A DNA stretch of 17,704 nucleotides from Anaerolineales bacterium (GTDB lineage: Bacteria > Chloroflexota > Anaerolineae > 4572-78 > J111): the NCBI GenBank assembly GCA_012032575.1, contig JAAUSP010000094.1:1-17704 (forward strand). The letters are read 5' to 3'. The notes beneath the pieces were generated by a model, which was not told the origin of the DNA, did no database searches, and worked only from the letters and a program-made list of their open reading frames with translations. Shown here piece after piece: positions 1 to 10,100 of the stretch (positions are counted from its first letter, which is position 1; each line of letters begins with the position of its first letter). The position numbers were made by a program, and so were the translations under genes.

Positions 1-451
1 TGAAGGTTTCTTTGAAAACTGCCACAGGTTGTTAAAGCAAGAGGGGATTTTGATTATAAGTACTCCAAACCCGTTTTACACAGGAGTATTCTATGGCGCG
101 GCCTTTAAAGGATTACCCCTCATTAGTCCAGAACATACTTGTTGGATTGACCCTCAGTGTCTCGCTCAACTTTCGACACGATTTGGTTGTATAATAAGTG
201 AAATTTATTTTATTCAAAATTCATGGAAATTACCCTACTATATCTGGGACTCAGAAAACCATCCATTTGATATTCTTAATGAAAAATGGATTAATAATTC
301 CTTTGGCTTCAAACTGAAAAGGAAAGTGTTGGGGCTGATTTTCGCCTTGTTCTATGAGCCATATAAAACCCTTGTTGGCACAAACTCAAAACTGGTTAAA
401 TATAGTGATTATATTGCTGTTTTGAAAAAAAGTAACAATTTTATGGTATGA
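1..451 (+). CDS. SAM-dependent methyltransferase, C-terminal part (5' end outside window)
   Basis: The reading frame is open from the first full codon at position 2, so the gene starts upstream of the window. About 149 residues are visible. The segment ENCHRLLKQEGILIISTPNP fits the late beta-strand region of class I methyltransferases of the Methyltransf_11/23 type ('LLkpGG.l.iSTPNp'). It is followed by a PEHTCWIDPQCL segment that corresponds to the usual 'PeHvr.fsp..L' stretch. The SAM-binding glycine motif would be upstream and is not seen. In polysaccharide clusters such enzymes usually methylate a sugar or a lipid-linked glycan; the substrate cannot be told here. The stop overlaps the next start as ATGA (448-451), which implies translational coupling. 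The gene is clearly more AT-rich than the middle and right of the window. Confidence 0.75.
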   Translation, partial: EGFFENCHRLLKQEGILIISTPNPFYTGVFYGAAFKGLPLISPEHTCWIDPQCLAQLSTRFGCIISEIYFIQNSWKLPYYIWDSENHPFDILNEKWINNSFGFKLKRKVLGLIFALFYEPYKTLVGTNSKLVKYSDYIAVLKKSNNFMV

Positions 452-1701
452 CCACCAAAATTAAACTGGGCTTCTACATGTCCACCCCGGCGATTGGGGG
501 AGCCGAACAATATCTGCGGGACCTGTTGTGGTCACTCGATCGAAATTGCTATGAAGTAACTCTTTTTTACGAAGCGTGGCCAGCTTTTGAACAGTTTCTT
601 GGTCTCGATAACTGCCCAACGCTGCGGCGTTGTCCGATACCGCTTTTTGAAGATAGCCAGTTTTTGCGCCATTCACCTCAGTTACCCAAAAATTTAAAGC
701 GATTGCGTTACTTCTTTAATCACTATCTTTGGCGCTATGTGAGGGCAAGTTCAAATTATACCCGACTCTGTTCTGCAATGGCTGCTGCGCCAGTAGATAT
801 TTTGCACATTAATAATGGCGGCTATCCCGGCGCATTGACGGCTCAACTTGCCAGTATGGCAGCCAAAAAGGCAGGGGTTTCCAACTGTTTCATGACTATT
901 GCCAATACGCCGGCAGGTATTCGTTTTCCCCAATGGGTTGAACGTTGGTTTGATAAAAAGGTAGGTGTAGCTGTTGATAAGTTTGTAGTGGTATCCAACC
1001 ATACCGGGAAAATTTTACGGCAAAAACATCGCTTTCCAGCCGAAAAAATTCAGACCATTTATTATGGCATACCGCCTGTTCAATCCGCTATGGCGAATAA
1101 AGCAGCCCAACGGCAGGCTTTAGGTCTTTCGACATCCAGTGTTGTAATTGGTATAGCTGCCCGGTTGAGCCGCGAGAAAGGGCACACTGTTTTACTGCAA
1201 GCGCTCGCCCAGATGCACTCTCAAATTGAGGGTCAAGTTGAAGTTCTAATCCTGGGTGAAGGAGCAATGTCAGCAGAACTTAAGGCCAATTCGGCAAAAT
1301 GGGGGCTGGAACAGATTGTAAAATTTACCGGGCGACTGCCCAATCCAGAGGCGGTAAAAGCCATGAGCGCCTGCGATATTATTACCCTGCCTTCGGAAAT
1401 TGAGGGATTACCCTACGCCATTACCGAAGCCATGAGTCTGGCCAAGCCAGTTGTCGCTACGCCTGTCGGGGGCATCCCCGAACAAATAGTTGATGGCGAA
1501 ACCGGCTTGCTTGTACCGCCCCGGCAGCCAGAAGCTTTGGCTAAGGCGTTGTTGTATTTAATTGCCAACCCTGACCAACGACAACAAATGGGCCAAAGGG
1601 CTTACCAACGCTATCAAGCGCTTTTTACCTTTGACCAAATGCTCAAAAAGCACGAATCTTTGTATCACACCCTGTATCAGAGTCGGTCTGCTAAAAACTA
1701 A
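448..1701 (+). CDS. GT4 family glycosyltransferase
   Basis: A complete 417-residue GT-B fold glycosyltransferase of the GT4 (Glycos_transf_1) family. It transfers a sugar from a nucleotide donor, probably to a growing lipid-linked glycan at the cytoplasmic face of the membrane. The N-terminal acceptor domain has the usual GGAEQYLRDL segment near residues 17-27. The C-terminal donor domain begins around GIAARLSREKG and carries the EX7E motif: E319 and E327 within SEIEGLPYAITEAM. After this comes the typical KPVVATPVGGIPEQIVDGE segment. The start ATG overlaps the preceding methyltransferase stop by four bases, and only two bases separate it from the next gene, so it belongs to the same operon. 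No good Shine-Dalgarno is visible, which fits coupling. Sugar specificity cannot be assigned. Confidence 0.93.
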   Translation: MTTKIKLGFYMSTPAIGGAEQYLRDLLWSLDRNCYEVTLFYEAWPAFEQFLGLDNCPTLRRCPIPLFEDSQFLRHSPQLPKNLKRLRYFFNHYLWRYVRASSNYTRLCSAMAAAPVDILHINNGGYPGALTAQLASMAAKKAGVSNCFMTIANTPAGIRFPQWVERWFDKKVGVAVDKFVVVSNHTGKILRQKHRFPAEKIQTIYYGIPPVQSAMANKAAQRQALGLSTSSVVIGIAARLSREKGHTVLLQALAQMHSQIEGQVEVLILGEGAMSAELKANSAKWGLEQIVKFTGRLPNPEAVKAMSACDIITLPSEIEGLPYAITEAMSLAKPVVATPVGGIPEQIVDGETGLLVPPRQPEALAKALLYLIANPDQRQQMGQRAYQRYQALFTFDQMLKKHESLYHTLYQSRSAKN

Positions 1702-1703
1702 CT

Positions 1704-2643
1704 GTGACCAATCCGCTTGTTTCTGTGATTATACCTGCTTACAATGCCCAGGATTTTATCGCTCAGACCATAGAGTCCGTGATAAAACAGACCTATTCTC
1801 ATTGGGAACTATGTATTGTAGATGATGGCTCAACCGATGATACGGCAAAAATCATTCAGTCCTATTCGAGCGACAACCGGATAAAATACCTGTATCAGCA
1901 AAACCAAGAGCGCGCCGCGGCCCGTAACCACGGCCTGCGTTGTTCATCCGGCAGATATGTTGCGTTTCTCGATGCTGACGACCTGTGGCTGCCTGATAAG
2001 TTGAAAGCACAGGTGCAGTTTTTGGAGAATCAGCCGGCGCCAGCTTTATGTTTTACTCAAAATCTGTATATCAATGAACAGGGGCTAGTAACAGGCAAAG
2101 CAGGTATCGCGTTCAAACCTGGTTCCGATCAGTTTTCCCGTTTACTGGAGGGTAATTTCATCGCAAATTCAACCGTGATGGTTCCCCGAACCGTTTTTGA
2201 TAAAATTGGCTTCTTTTGACGAAACTTTGCCGGCTTTTGGCAGCGAAGATTGGGATATGTGGCTGCGAATTGCTCGTAATTACCCGATTCATTTTGTCAA
2301 TGAACCCTTAACCCTTTATCGTATCCACGGATACAATACCTCGCTCGATCGGATGTGTCTGAGCGCCGAAGCTGTTTTGCAGAAATTGTTTTCTGACCCA
2401 ACGTTACCTGCTAATATTTTTAGAAAAAAAGAAGAAGCATATGCCCGACTCTATTTAAGCCTTAGTGAGACTTATCTAAAAACAAATCAGAAATTGAAAG
2501 CAATTGATTATTGGCAGCATGCTCTGCGAATATGTCCTAAGATGTTATGGATTACTAATAGAGCTATATGGGCTGGTTTAAAAATACTCTTACCATATAC
2601 GGTAATCTCTAATCTACCTAAGCTAAGATTAAAATTACAGTGA
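1704..2643 (+). CDS. GT2 family glycosyltransferase, interrupted by one frameshift
   Basis: The reconstructed product is about 312 residues of a GT-A fold family 2 glycosyltransferase. It opens with VSVIIPAYNAQDFIAQTI, then VDDGSTDDT (residues 39-47) and the metal-binding DAD at residues 90-92 in FLDADDLW. The frame starting at the GTG at 1704 stops at 2217-2219 just after KIGFF. The next frame continues directly with FDETLPAFGSEDWDMWLRIA, which holds the conserved acidic pair of this family and then the EPLTLYRIH segment. One extra T in the run 2214-2217 explains the break (KIGFFDETLPAFG when removed). The GTG start is preferred because the family's first strand follows at once and the previous stop is two bases upstream. 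The last ~250 bases are very AT-rich compared with the front of the gene. The break is probably a sequencing error; a real frameshift would remove the last third of the enzyme. Confidence 0.85.
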
Positions 2644-2665
2644 GAATCTATCCGGTTTCAAAAGG

Positions 2666-2681
2666 GGTGAACTGATTCACC
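2666..2681 (+). promoter_or_regulatory. small inverted repeat upstream of asnB
   Basis: GGTGAA and TTCACC form a perfect 6-bp dyad around a CTGA loop in the 70-base gap between the GT2 gene and asnB. No T tract follows, so a terminator is unlikely. An operator or a chance palindrome are both possible. Confidence 0.2.
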
Positions 2682-2713
2682 TGATCTCAGCAAGTTAAGG
2701 TTAAAAAGAATCT

Positions 2714-4629
2714 ATGTGTGGAATTTTCGCCTGGTCGATTTTACTCAAACCGCATAGACGAAGCCCTCCTGCGGCGCATGACCGACAGCATGAGACATCG
2801 CGGCCCGGATGATGCCGGCTATTGGCTTAACCCTTCCGGTCAGGTAGGACTGGGGCAGCGTCGCCTGTCTATTATTGATCTTTCACCTGCCGGTCACGAA
2901 CCCATGTGTAATGAAGATCAAACCGTTTGGTTAACCTTTAACGGCGAAATCTATAATTTTCAAGAAATTCGGCCTCACCTGGAAGCCAAAGGCCACAAAT
3001 TTTCCAGCCACACCGATGCAGAAGTCATTATTCACGCCTACGAAGAATGGGGTATAGACTGTCTGCAAAAGTTCACTGGCATGTGGGCTTTTGCCCTATG
3101 GGACGAAAACCGGCAGCGGCTTCTGGTTTCCAGGGATCATTTTGGTATTAAGCCCTTGGTTTACTATAGCGACTCCCGGCGCTTTATCTGCGGTTCCGAA
3201 CTAAAAGCCTTGTTAGCCGCTCCTGCCGTGCCCCGTCAGCTTAACCCCACGGCCCTGCACCATTATCTCTCTTTTATGAACGTGCCAGGGCCTTACACCA
3301 TTTACCAAAATATATTCAAGTTAAAACCTGGGCATTATCTCATTGTGGAAAAAGGGCAGGTTTGCCAGAAACCTTATTGGCAGTTAGAGGTTGGACCAAC
3401 CATCCAGGCTTCTGAAACTGAAATACTGGAAACGCTGGAGGCTAAACTAAGTGAGGCCATCCGCTTACAGATGATTTCCGATGCGCCGCTGGGGACATTT
3501 CTGAGCGGCGGCGTTGACTCCAGCATTGTTTCGGCGCTGGCAGCCAGGAGCCTGGGCCAGAAAAAACTGAACACCTTCTCGGTTAGTTTTGCCGGCGCTG
3601 ATGGCTACGATGAGAGCCGTTGGGCCAAACAGGTAGCCCAACACCTGGGAACAAATCATCGTGAATTTAACATGTCCCTGGAATTTACCAACATTTTACC
3701 TCATCTGGTTAAACTCTTCGACGAGCCTTTTGCCGTTTCATCGGTAATACCCCTTTATCTGCTTTCGCGGGAAACTGCCAAACATGTCAAAGTGGTTTTG
3801 ACCGGTGATGGCGGCGATGAAGTTTTTGGCGGCTATGCCGGTCGGCACAGTCTTCTTGATGAGGTGTGGAATGTTTTGCAATGGTGGCCCTTACGCGGGT
3901 ATGGGCCAGCCACATCTCAAAATAGCCGGGATTCGATTTTTACCCGGACTCGTTGGCGCAGCCCTTCATCAATCCAACAAGCCAGATGGCTGGTTGAAAC
4001 CAGCAGTCTGCCTAACGAGGTTGCCCGTCGCCGTCACTATCTAAATTCACTCTATACTTTTCGAGAGGTGGAAAAAGCAGCTTTGTATACCCCTGCCTGG
4101 TCGGAAATGCTGAACGAGGTATCCACAGCCGAGGTATTATGGCAGCATTGGCCAAGCACAGCTTCGAACCGGTTGGCACAGTGGCAGGTTTTAGATTGAA
4201 ACCACGCTGGTTGATGAAATGTTATCTAAAGTGGATAAGGCTACTATGGCTAACGGCCTTGAAGCCCGGGTCCCCCTCCTCGACCTGCACCTCGTTGAGT
4301 ATGCGTTGCGAATACCCGCGCCATTAAAAGTCAAATACAAGCAGGGCAAGCTGATCTTTAAAAAACTGGGCGAAAAATATGTACCGCCAGAGATTCTCTA
4401 TCGGCCAAAGCATGGGTTTAATGTACCGTTGAAATTGTGGTTCAAAGGACCGCTTTTTGATTTTGCGAATGATATTTTGAATGATAACGCTGTCCGGCAG
4501 GGCGGTTATTTTCGCCCGGAAGTTGTCCGGCAGATTTTGCAGCAGCACCGCCAGCAGCCTCAGCTCGATCTGTCAAACCAAATCTTCACCATGCTTTGTT
4601 TTGAGTTATGGCGATGTCAACATCTTTAA
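2714..4629 (+). CDS. asnB: Asparagine synthase (glutamine-hydrolysing) type amidotransferase, two frameshifts
   Basis: The reconstructed protein is about 637 residues, normal for AsnB-like enzymes. These take ammonia from glutamine (N-terminal domain) and, with ATP, amidate a carboxylate (C-terminal domain). The ATG at 2714 gives MCGIF with the catalytic Cys2, but this frame shifts near the T run 2739-2742; removing one T joins it to NRIDEALLRRMTDSMRHRGPDD. The glutaminase domain then shows NGEIYNFQE and SRDHFGIKPL. The synthetase domain has the ATP PP-loop LSGGVDSS (around residue 264) and LTGDGGDEVFGGY. The frame stops at 4197-4199 after QWQVLD. The continuation ETTLVDEMLSKVDKATMANGLEARVPLLD lies in the next frame, equivalent to loss of two bases or gain of one within 4192-4199. 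In a glycan cluster the target may be a sugar uronic acid instead of aspartate. The 3' end overlaps the next gene by 22 bases. Confidence 0.87.
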
Positions 4630-5744
4630 AGCATGCTCCAGCCCGTATTTTGGTAGTAGCTGGTTTCATTAGCCCCTTAACATGCGAACGGGCAACGGTG
4701 GGGCGGGCCGGCGGTCATTCGGTGTTTTGGTATTCACTGCCCCGACACCCACTAGATAATACCAGCGGCTTTGATGGCCCGCCTGCCTTCCGCAGCCGGC
4801 TGCTGCAGCACCTGACCGCACCTTTTTATTTATATCGAGCGATGCGCCGCTTTAAACCCGATTTAATCCATGTTCATTGGAGTTTGCAGCGCTTACAAAC
4901 CCCGCTGCTCACCCGATTTCATCCGCTGGTAGTTACCGTAATGGCCGGCGAAATTTTGCCCGAACAAGTTTATCGCGGCATTAATCCCTATTTTGTCAAC
5001 CCCCTGCTTCGCGCTGCCGATGTTATCACATCTAAATCTGATTTTACGGATGAAGCCCTCCGCCAGATTGGCTTTAACGGCCCTAAAATCCGGCGCATAA
5101 CCTGGGGCGTGGATGTGGACCGATTCCAACCCAGGCTGGAAACTGACCAACTGCGCCGGCAATTGAACTTGCAGCCTGGATGATTTTGTCTTTTTTCGGT
5201 TCGAAAATGCACTTCGCTCTATAATATCCATTTAATCGTCAAGGCATTCGCTAATTGTCTGGCTCAAACCAAACACAAGGTCAAATTACTCGTTTCCGAG
5301 GTTGAGGCCAATCCGGCCTACCTGGAACAGATCAAAATGATGGTAAATCAACTCCAAATTGAGCCTCAAGTTCGTTTTGTGGGGGCAATTCCTCATGCGG
5401 AGATGCCTCTTTATTACAATTTGGCCGATACCGTCATTTCAGTCCCTTATTCCGACGGCATGCCCCAATCACTTTATGAGTCAATGGCGTGCGGGGTTTT
5501 TCATATTCTGGGCGATCTTCCTTCATATTATGAGCTGGTCAAGCACGAACATAACGGCTACCTGGTACCCATCAATAACTCAACAGCTTTGACCGAGGCT
5601 ATGCTCTGGTGCCTCGACCATCCTGGCCAATTGGCCGACGCAGCTCAATTGGGGCGAGATCAGGTTTTACAAGTAGCCAACAAAAATATTGAAACTCAGC
5701 GGATGAATGATATTTATGCTGAGTTACTGAATCAATTCTCTTAA
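4608..5744 (+). CDS. GT4 family glycosyltransferase, interrupted at an internal TGA
   Basis: The full span encodes about 378 residues of a GT-B glycosyltransferase. The front part carries FKPDLIHVHW, ADVITSKSDFTDEALRQIGF and RRITWGVDVDRFQP, the standard end of the acceptor domain. An in-frame TGA at 5181-5183 follows NLQPG. The same frame then continues with FSVRKCTSLYNIHLIVKAFA, VRFVGAIPHAEMPLYYNLADTVISVPYSDGMPQSLYESMACG and HNGYLVP, the donor domain. E of the YESMA segment is the second glutamate of the EX7E motif; the first position is occupied by D in SDGMP. Between 5179 and 5193 a neighbouring frame reads DDFVF, which fits the family better, so two compensating indels (extra G at 5178-5179, missing T in the 5191-5196 run) explain the stop at least as well as a nonsense mutation. 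The start overlaps asnB by 22 bases. Confidence 0.83.
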
Positions 5745-5756
5745 AAATTCACAACC

Positions 5757-6992
5757 ATGAATATTCTCCACCTGAGTCAATACTTTCCTCCCGAAGGAGG
5801 CGCAGTGCAGGTACGCGCCCATGCAATGGCCGCCAGCCTGGTTAAACAAGGGCATCGGGTAACGGTTTTAACAGAAATGCCCAACCATCCTGCCGGAATT
5901 GTCCACCCTGCTTATCGAGGTAAGCTGCTTTGCCGGGAAAAACTGGATGGCATAGATGTGGTTCGCGTTTGGGTTAAAGCTTCACCGCGAAAAACCTTTA
6001 ACACTCGTCTGGCTTTTTACATCAGTTATATGATTAATGCCGCCCTGCGTGGACTTTTACTGAGCCAATCTTACCATGTCATTTTTGCCAATTCACCTCC
6101 CTTGTTTGTAGGCGCAGCCGGACTTGCTTTAAGTTATTTGCGCCGCACTCCTTTTGTGTTAGAAGTGCAAGACTTGTGGCCTGAATCGGCAGTGGCGTTG
6201 GGTGAGTTAAATAATCCACGCTATATCAAGTGGGCCACTTATGTTGAAGAGCGCTGTTATCAGCGTGCCAAAAAAATTGTCACTGTCACCGACGGTATCT
6301 ACAACCGGCTGCGTGAGCGCGGCTATCCGGCGGAAAAATTGACCAAGATCGAGAACGGCTCCAATACCGAATTATTTCGTCCCCAACCCGCCGAGGCCGC
6401 CCAACTACAAGCAAAATTGGGGCTGGGCGATAAATTCATTGCCTTGTACGCGGGGTTGATGGGGCTGGCTTATGATTTTGGAACCGTCATTGAAACAGCT
6501 CGCTTACTGCAGGCCGAAACCGACATTCATTTTGTCCTGGTAGGTGATGGACCGCGCCGCTACGAAGTTGAAGCCCTGATCCAATCCAGCCAACTGCCAA
6601 ATTTGACTCTGTTGCCCGGTCAACCCCTGGAAGCTATGCCTGCTTATTTTAGTGCAGCCAATGTCACCTTGATTCCTCTCCGAAATTTGGAATTATTTCT
6701 GGGCACCCGCCCGGTTAAAATGTTTGATGCATGGGCCTGCCAATGTCCCGTCATAGTCAGTGTAATTGGCGGAGAAGCACAGCAGTTGGTAGAAACTGCC
6801 CAGGGAGGTCTGGTAATTGAGCCGGAGAATCCTGCGGAATTGGCCCGCGCTATTGTAGCTTTACGTAATGATCCTACCAAAGGTCCAATGTTTGGCCAGA
6901 ATGGGCAGCGGCACGTCCTAGCCCATTATTCTTTCCAAACTATGGCCCTTAAACTAGAGCAAATCCTGGCCGAAAGCGCCAACAAGATTTAA
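5757..6992 (+). CDS. WbuB-like GT4 family glycosyltransferase
   Basis: An intact 411-residue GT4 enzyme of the WbuB-like subgroup, whose members add aminosugars such as L-fucosamine in O-antigen and capsule synthesis. The N-terminus MNILHLSQYFPPEGGAVQVRA and the signature EVQDLWPESAVALGEL (from residue 136) are typical of this subgroup, as is IENGSNTELFRP at the domain junction. In the donor domain the segment LGTRPVKMFDAWACQCPVI replaces the usual 'K..EY.A.G.PVI': an aspartate stands where a glutamate is normal. It starts 12 bases after the previous stop and has no clear Shine-Dalgarno, so it is likely read as part of the same transcript. The exact donor sugar cannot be deduced. Confidence 0.92.
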   Translation: MNILHLSQYFPPEGGAVQVRAHAMAASLVKQGHRVTVLTEMPNHPAGIVHPAYRGKLLCREKLDGIDVVRVWVKASPRKTFNTRLAFYISYMINAALRGLLLSQSYHVIFANSPPLFVGAAGLALSYLRRTPFVLEVQDLWPESAVALGELNNPRYIKWATYVEERCYQRAKKIVTVTDGIYNRLRERGYPAEKLTKIENGSNTELFRPQPAEAAQLQAKLGLGDKFIALYAGLMGLAYDFGTVIETARLLQAETDIHFVLVGDGPRRYEVEALIQSSQLPNLTLLPGQPLEAMPAYFSAANVTLIPLRNLELFLGTRPVKMFDAWACQCPVIVSVIGGEAQQLVETAQGGLVIEPENPAELARAIVALRNDPTKGPMFGQNGQRHVLAHYSFQTMALKLEQILAESANKI

Positions 6993-7101
6993 GAAGCTTC
7001 TTCCAGCATTTGATTTTATATTCATAATACAGTAAATTATTTATGATAAGGCTCATTCCCGCATCAAGTAGGCACAAGATTTGCCCTAATCTTCACCTTT
7101 T
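6993..7101 (+). promoter_or_regulatory. AT-rich gap with weak candidate promoter
   Basis: This ~110-base gap before the ligase gene is strikingly AT-rich. TTGATT (7010-7015) with TAAATT (7033-7038) at 17-base spacing gives 4/6 matches to each sigma-70-like box. This is weak evidence for an internal promoter in the cluster. A GAAGCTTC palindrome lies at its left edge. Confidence 0.2.
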
Positions 7102-7134
7102 ATGCTCCCGGGTTATCACCAAAGGAATAAGACC

Positions 7135-10100
7135 GTGAGAACCAAACTCTCCATTTTTTGCGATAAAATCATCGAAGCCGGTTGGCTGGCCGCTATCATT
7201 ACGGTTCCTCTCTACTTCAATATCTACTCCGCCCGCACCTTTGAGCCGGATAAAATTACCTTACTTCGCTCCATTGTCACTATTATGATCCTGGCCTGGA
7301 TCATCTCGGCTATTGAAAAAGGGATGAGCGGTTCGGACGAGATGGGTAATATTGGATTGCGGATGCGGCAGTGGCTCAAAATTCCTCTCTTTTTGCCCAC
7401 CGCCGTATTAATTCTGGTCTACCTGATCAGCACCATTTTTTCCCTGGCCCCGATGGTAAGTTTGTGGGGTTCTTACCAGCGCATGCAAGGCACTTACTCC
7501 ATGCTTTCATATATTGTAGTTTTCGCCCTGATTGCCGGGAATTTACGCACCCGTGAGCAGGTCGAACGGCTGGTGACAACGGTGATTGTCACCAGTATTC
7601 CCATTAGCCTGTATGGTATCGTTCAAAAATATGGGCTGGACCCCCTGCCCTGGGCCGGCGATGTGACCAGCCGTGTCGCCGCCAATATGGGTAATGCCAT
7701 TTTCGTGGCTTCGTATTTGATTATGGTGATCCCGCTGACGCTTATCCGGCTCATCCAATCCATGACCGCGATCATTAAAGAAGAACAGGCTTCATGGGGT
7801 CATACCATTCTGGCCGCCGTTTATATTTTTGCCCTGGCAGTCCAGATCATCACCATTGTTTTTAGCCAGAGCCGGGGACCCATGCTGGGTATTCTGGGGG
7901 CCAGTTTTGTAATGGGGCTGCTGCTCCTGCTGTTATTACGCCAGCGTCATCCTCAGCGCGGCTACCTATCCCTTAAAGAAATTGCCCTGGGCCTGGGCAC
8001 ATTGGGACCTCTTGGCTTTGCGGCGGCGGCCGGAGGCGGGCTTGGTTTTTTGATTGGCCTGATTTTGCAAAACCTGTTGGCCGGCCTCAATTATCAGGCA
8101 GAGGTTGTGCCGCTTTTGGGCGCAGCCATTGGCGGGATGCTTGGCTTTTTTGGCTTTTATATTTTTATGGCGGCCAGCGATACCGGCTGGCGCTGGCTCT
8201 GGCTCAATTGGTTTGGGTTGGCCGTCCTGGCTATCGGCTTTGTGGTAGCCCTAAATCTTCGCGGCACAGCCCTGGACCCCTATCTTGACCGCTGCGGGGG
8301 CTGCCTTATGTTGACCGTCTCAGCAATGTCATCGAAACTGAAGGGACCGGCAAGGTTCGGGTCCTCATTTGGGATGCCGCCATGCAGCTTGTGGCCCCAC
8401 ACCCTCCGCTGGGCATCCCCGGCGACAATGTGGCCCCACCCGATACATTTAATGCGCTCAGACCTGTCGTCGGCTATGGGCCGGAGTCCATGTTCAATGC
8501 CTTTGCCTATGTTTATCCTACCGAACTGGCCTATGTAGAAAACCGGGGCAGTTCCGCCGACCGCTCCCACAACGAAACAATGGACAGCCTGGTTATCACC
8601 GGCGTTCTGGGCTTTTTGGCTTTCTATTTTCTCATGGTTAGCCTGTTTTACTACGCGCTCAACTGGCTGGGCTGGACGCCCAACCAAACGGCTAAACGCG
8701 GCCTGATTATCATCCTTATCGGAAGTGGCCTGCTCGGAACAGCCATCGCCTACCTGGCCGATGGCGGGTTGACCTTTGTGCCATTGGCGCTGCCGTTTGG
8801 GCTGGTCGCCGGAGTGGTAATCCACCTGCTGTGGCAGGGAGTCATCTCGCAGCCGGAAACCTCAACAGGTCAAACTCAAATTCCTGAGCATGCTTTGCTC
8901 TTGATTGGTCTGCTCGGTGCCTTGATCGGCCACTTCATCGAAGTTCACTTTGTTTTCTCCATTGCCGCTACTTACACCTACTTTTGGATCTTTGCCGGGT
9001 TGCTGGCAGCTTTAGCTCAGATGAGTGAGGATGAAGCGATGCAGCGAGAAGGTGAGGAACCGAAAGAGCCTGAACCCGCTGTTGTCGAAACCACGGCCGC
9101 TGAAGAACCGGCCTTTGAAACCCGGCGGCAGCGTAAAAACCGGGCACGCAAAGCGGCGATCAACAAAAAACCTGTGACCGGAGCCGGCTCCTACCCCAGC
9201 CGAAGCCGCGAAGCATTAAACCGGGGTGAAGCGCTGGACACCTGGGTGGGCGGTCAGGGCCTGGTCATGGCCATTATCTTGATGATTCTGGCCTTTGACT
9301 TTTTCACCCCTCAATTTCAATTTACCGCCGGTGATCAGGACAGTCTAAGCCTGATCTGGATGCTGGTGATTACCTGGCTGGTCGGCTTGGCCATTGCCCT
9401 ATCAGATTTAGCTGTCCGGCGTGCTCAGAGCGACAGCCCCATAAGCTGGTTTCGCGCTGTTGCCCTGTATGCGGTTATTTCCCTGAGCTACTTTTTCTTC
9501 TATACCCTGGCTCACCAAATTCAGTTTGGGCAGCGCATTACTATCGCCAGCATTGCCGATGTACTCAGGGCAGCCGAAGTGCTCACCAACGGTCTGGTTC
9601 TGTTCTACGTTTTCCTGTTTTTACTGATGATTCTATTCACCGTTATCTTATCCTGGGGCCAAACCAAACGGCTAATCTTTTGGCGCTCTGAAAATTGGTG
9701 GCTCTATCCACCCCTGGTGGTGGCAGCTTTTGCCGTTATCTGGTTCAAAAATGTGGACGTGGTAAAAGCTGACATTTTCCTGAAAGAAGGTGAACGCTTC
9801 CGCGGCAGCGGCCAGTGGAACGAGGCGATTGCCTTGCATGAAAAAGGCCGCTCCCTTGACAGTGATGAAGATTTCTATTATCTGATGCTGGCCCTGGATT
9901 ACCAATTGATGGCCCAGGATAGCCGGATTGACGAAACACAGCGGGCCAACGCCTGGAAAGAAGGCGAACGGATTGCCCTGGAAGCCCGCCGCATCAACCC
10001 CTACAACCCCGACAACACCGGCAATATGGGCCGCTACTACTTCACCCTGGGCCAGGTTTTCGACCGCAATCGCTTTCAGGATGCCCTGAGCTACTTTGAA

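Noticed and set aside
29..451. Start of the methyltransferase at the TTG at position 29
   Set aside because: The conserved frame runs back to the window edge (EGFFENCHR...), so the TTG is an internal leucine.
5181..5183. Selenocysteine or recoded TGA
   Set aside because: GT4 enzymes have no Cys/Sec at this place, no hairpin is evident just downstream, and the local neighbouring-frame match suggests indels.
8280..8825. 181-residue open frame on the minus strand
   Set aside because: It lies opposite the conserved ligase core, including its catalytic-His segment, and shows no recognisable motif.
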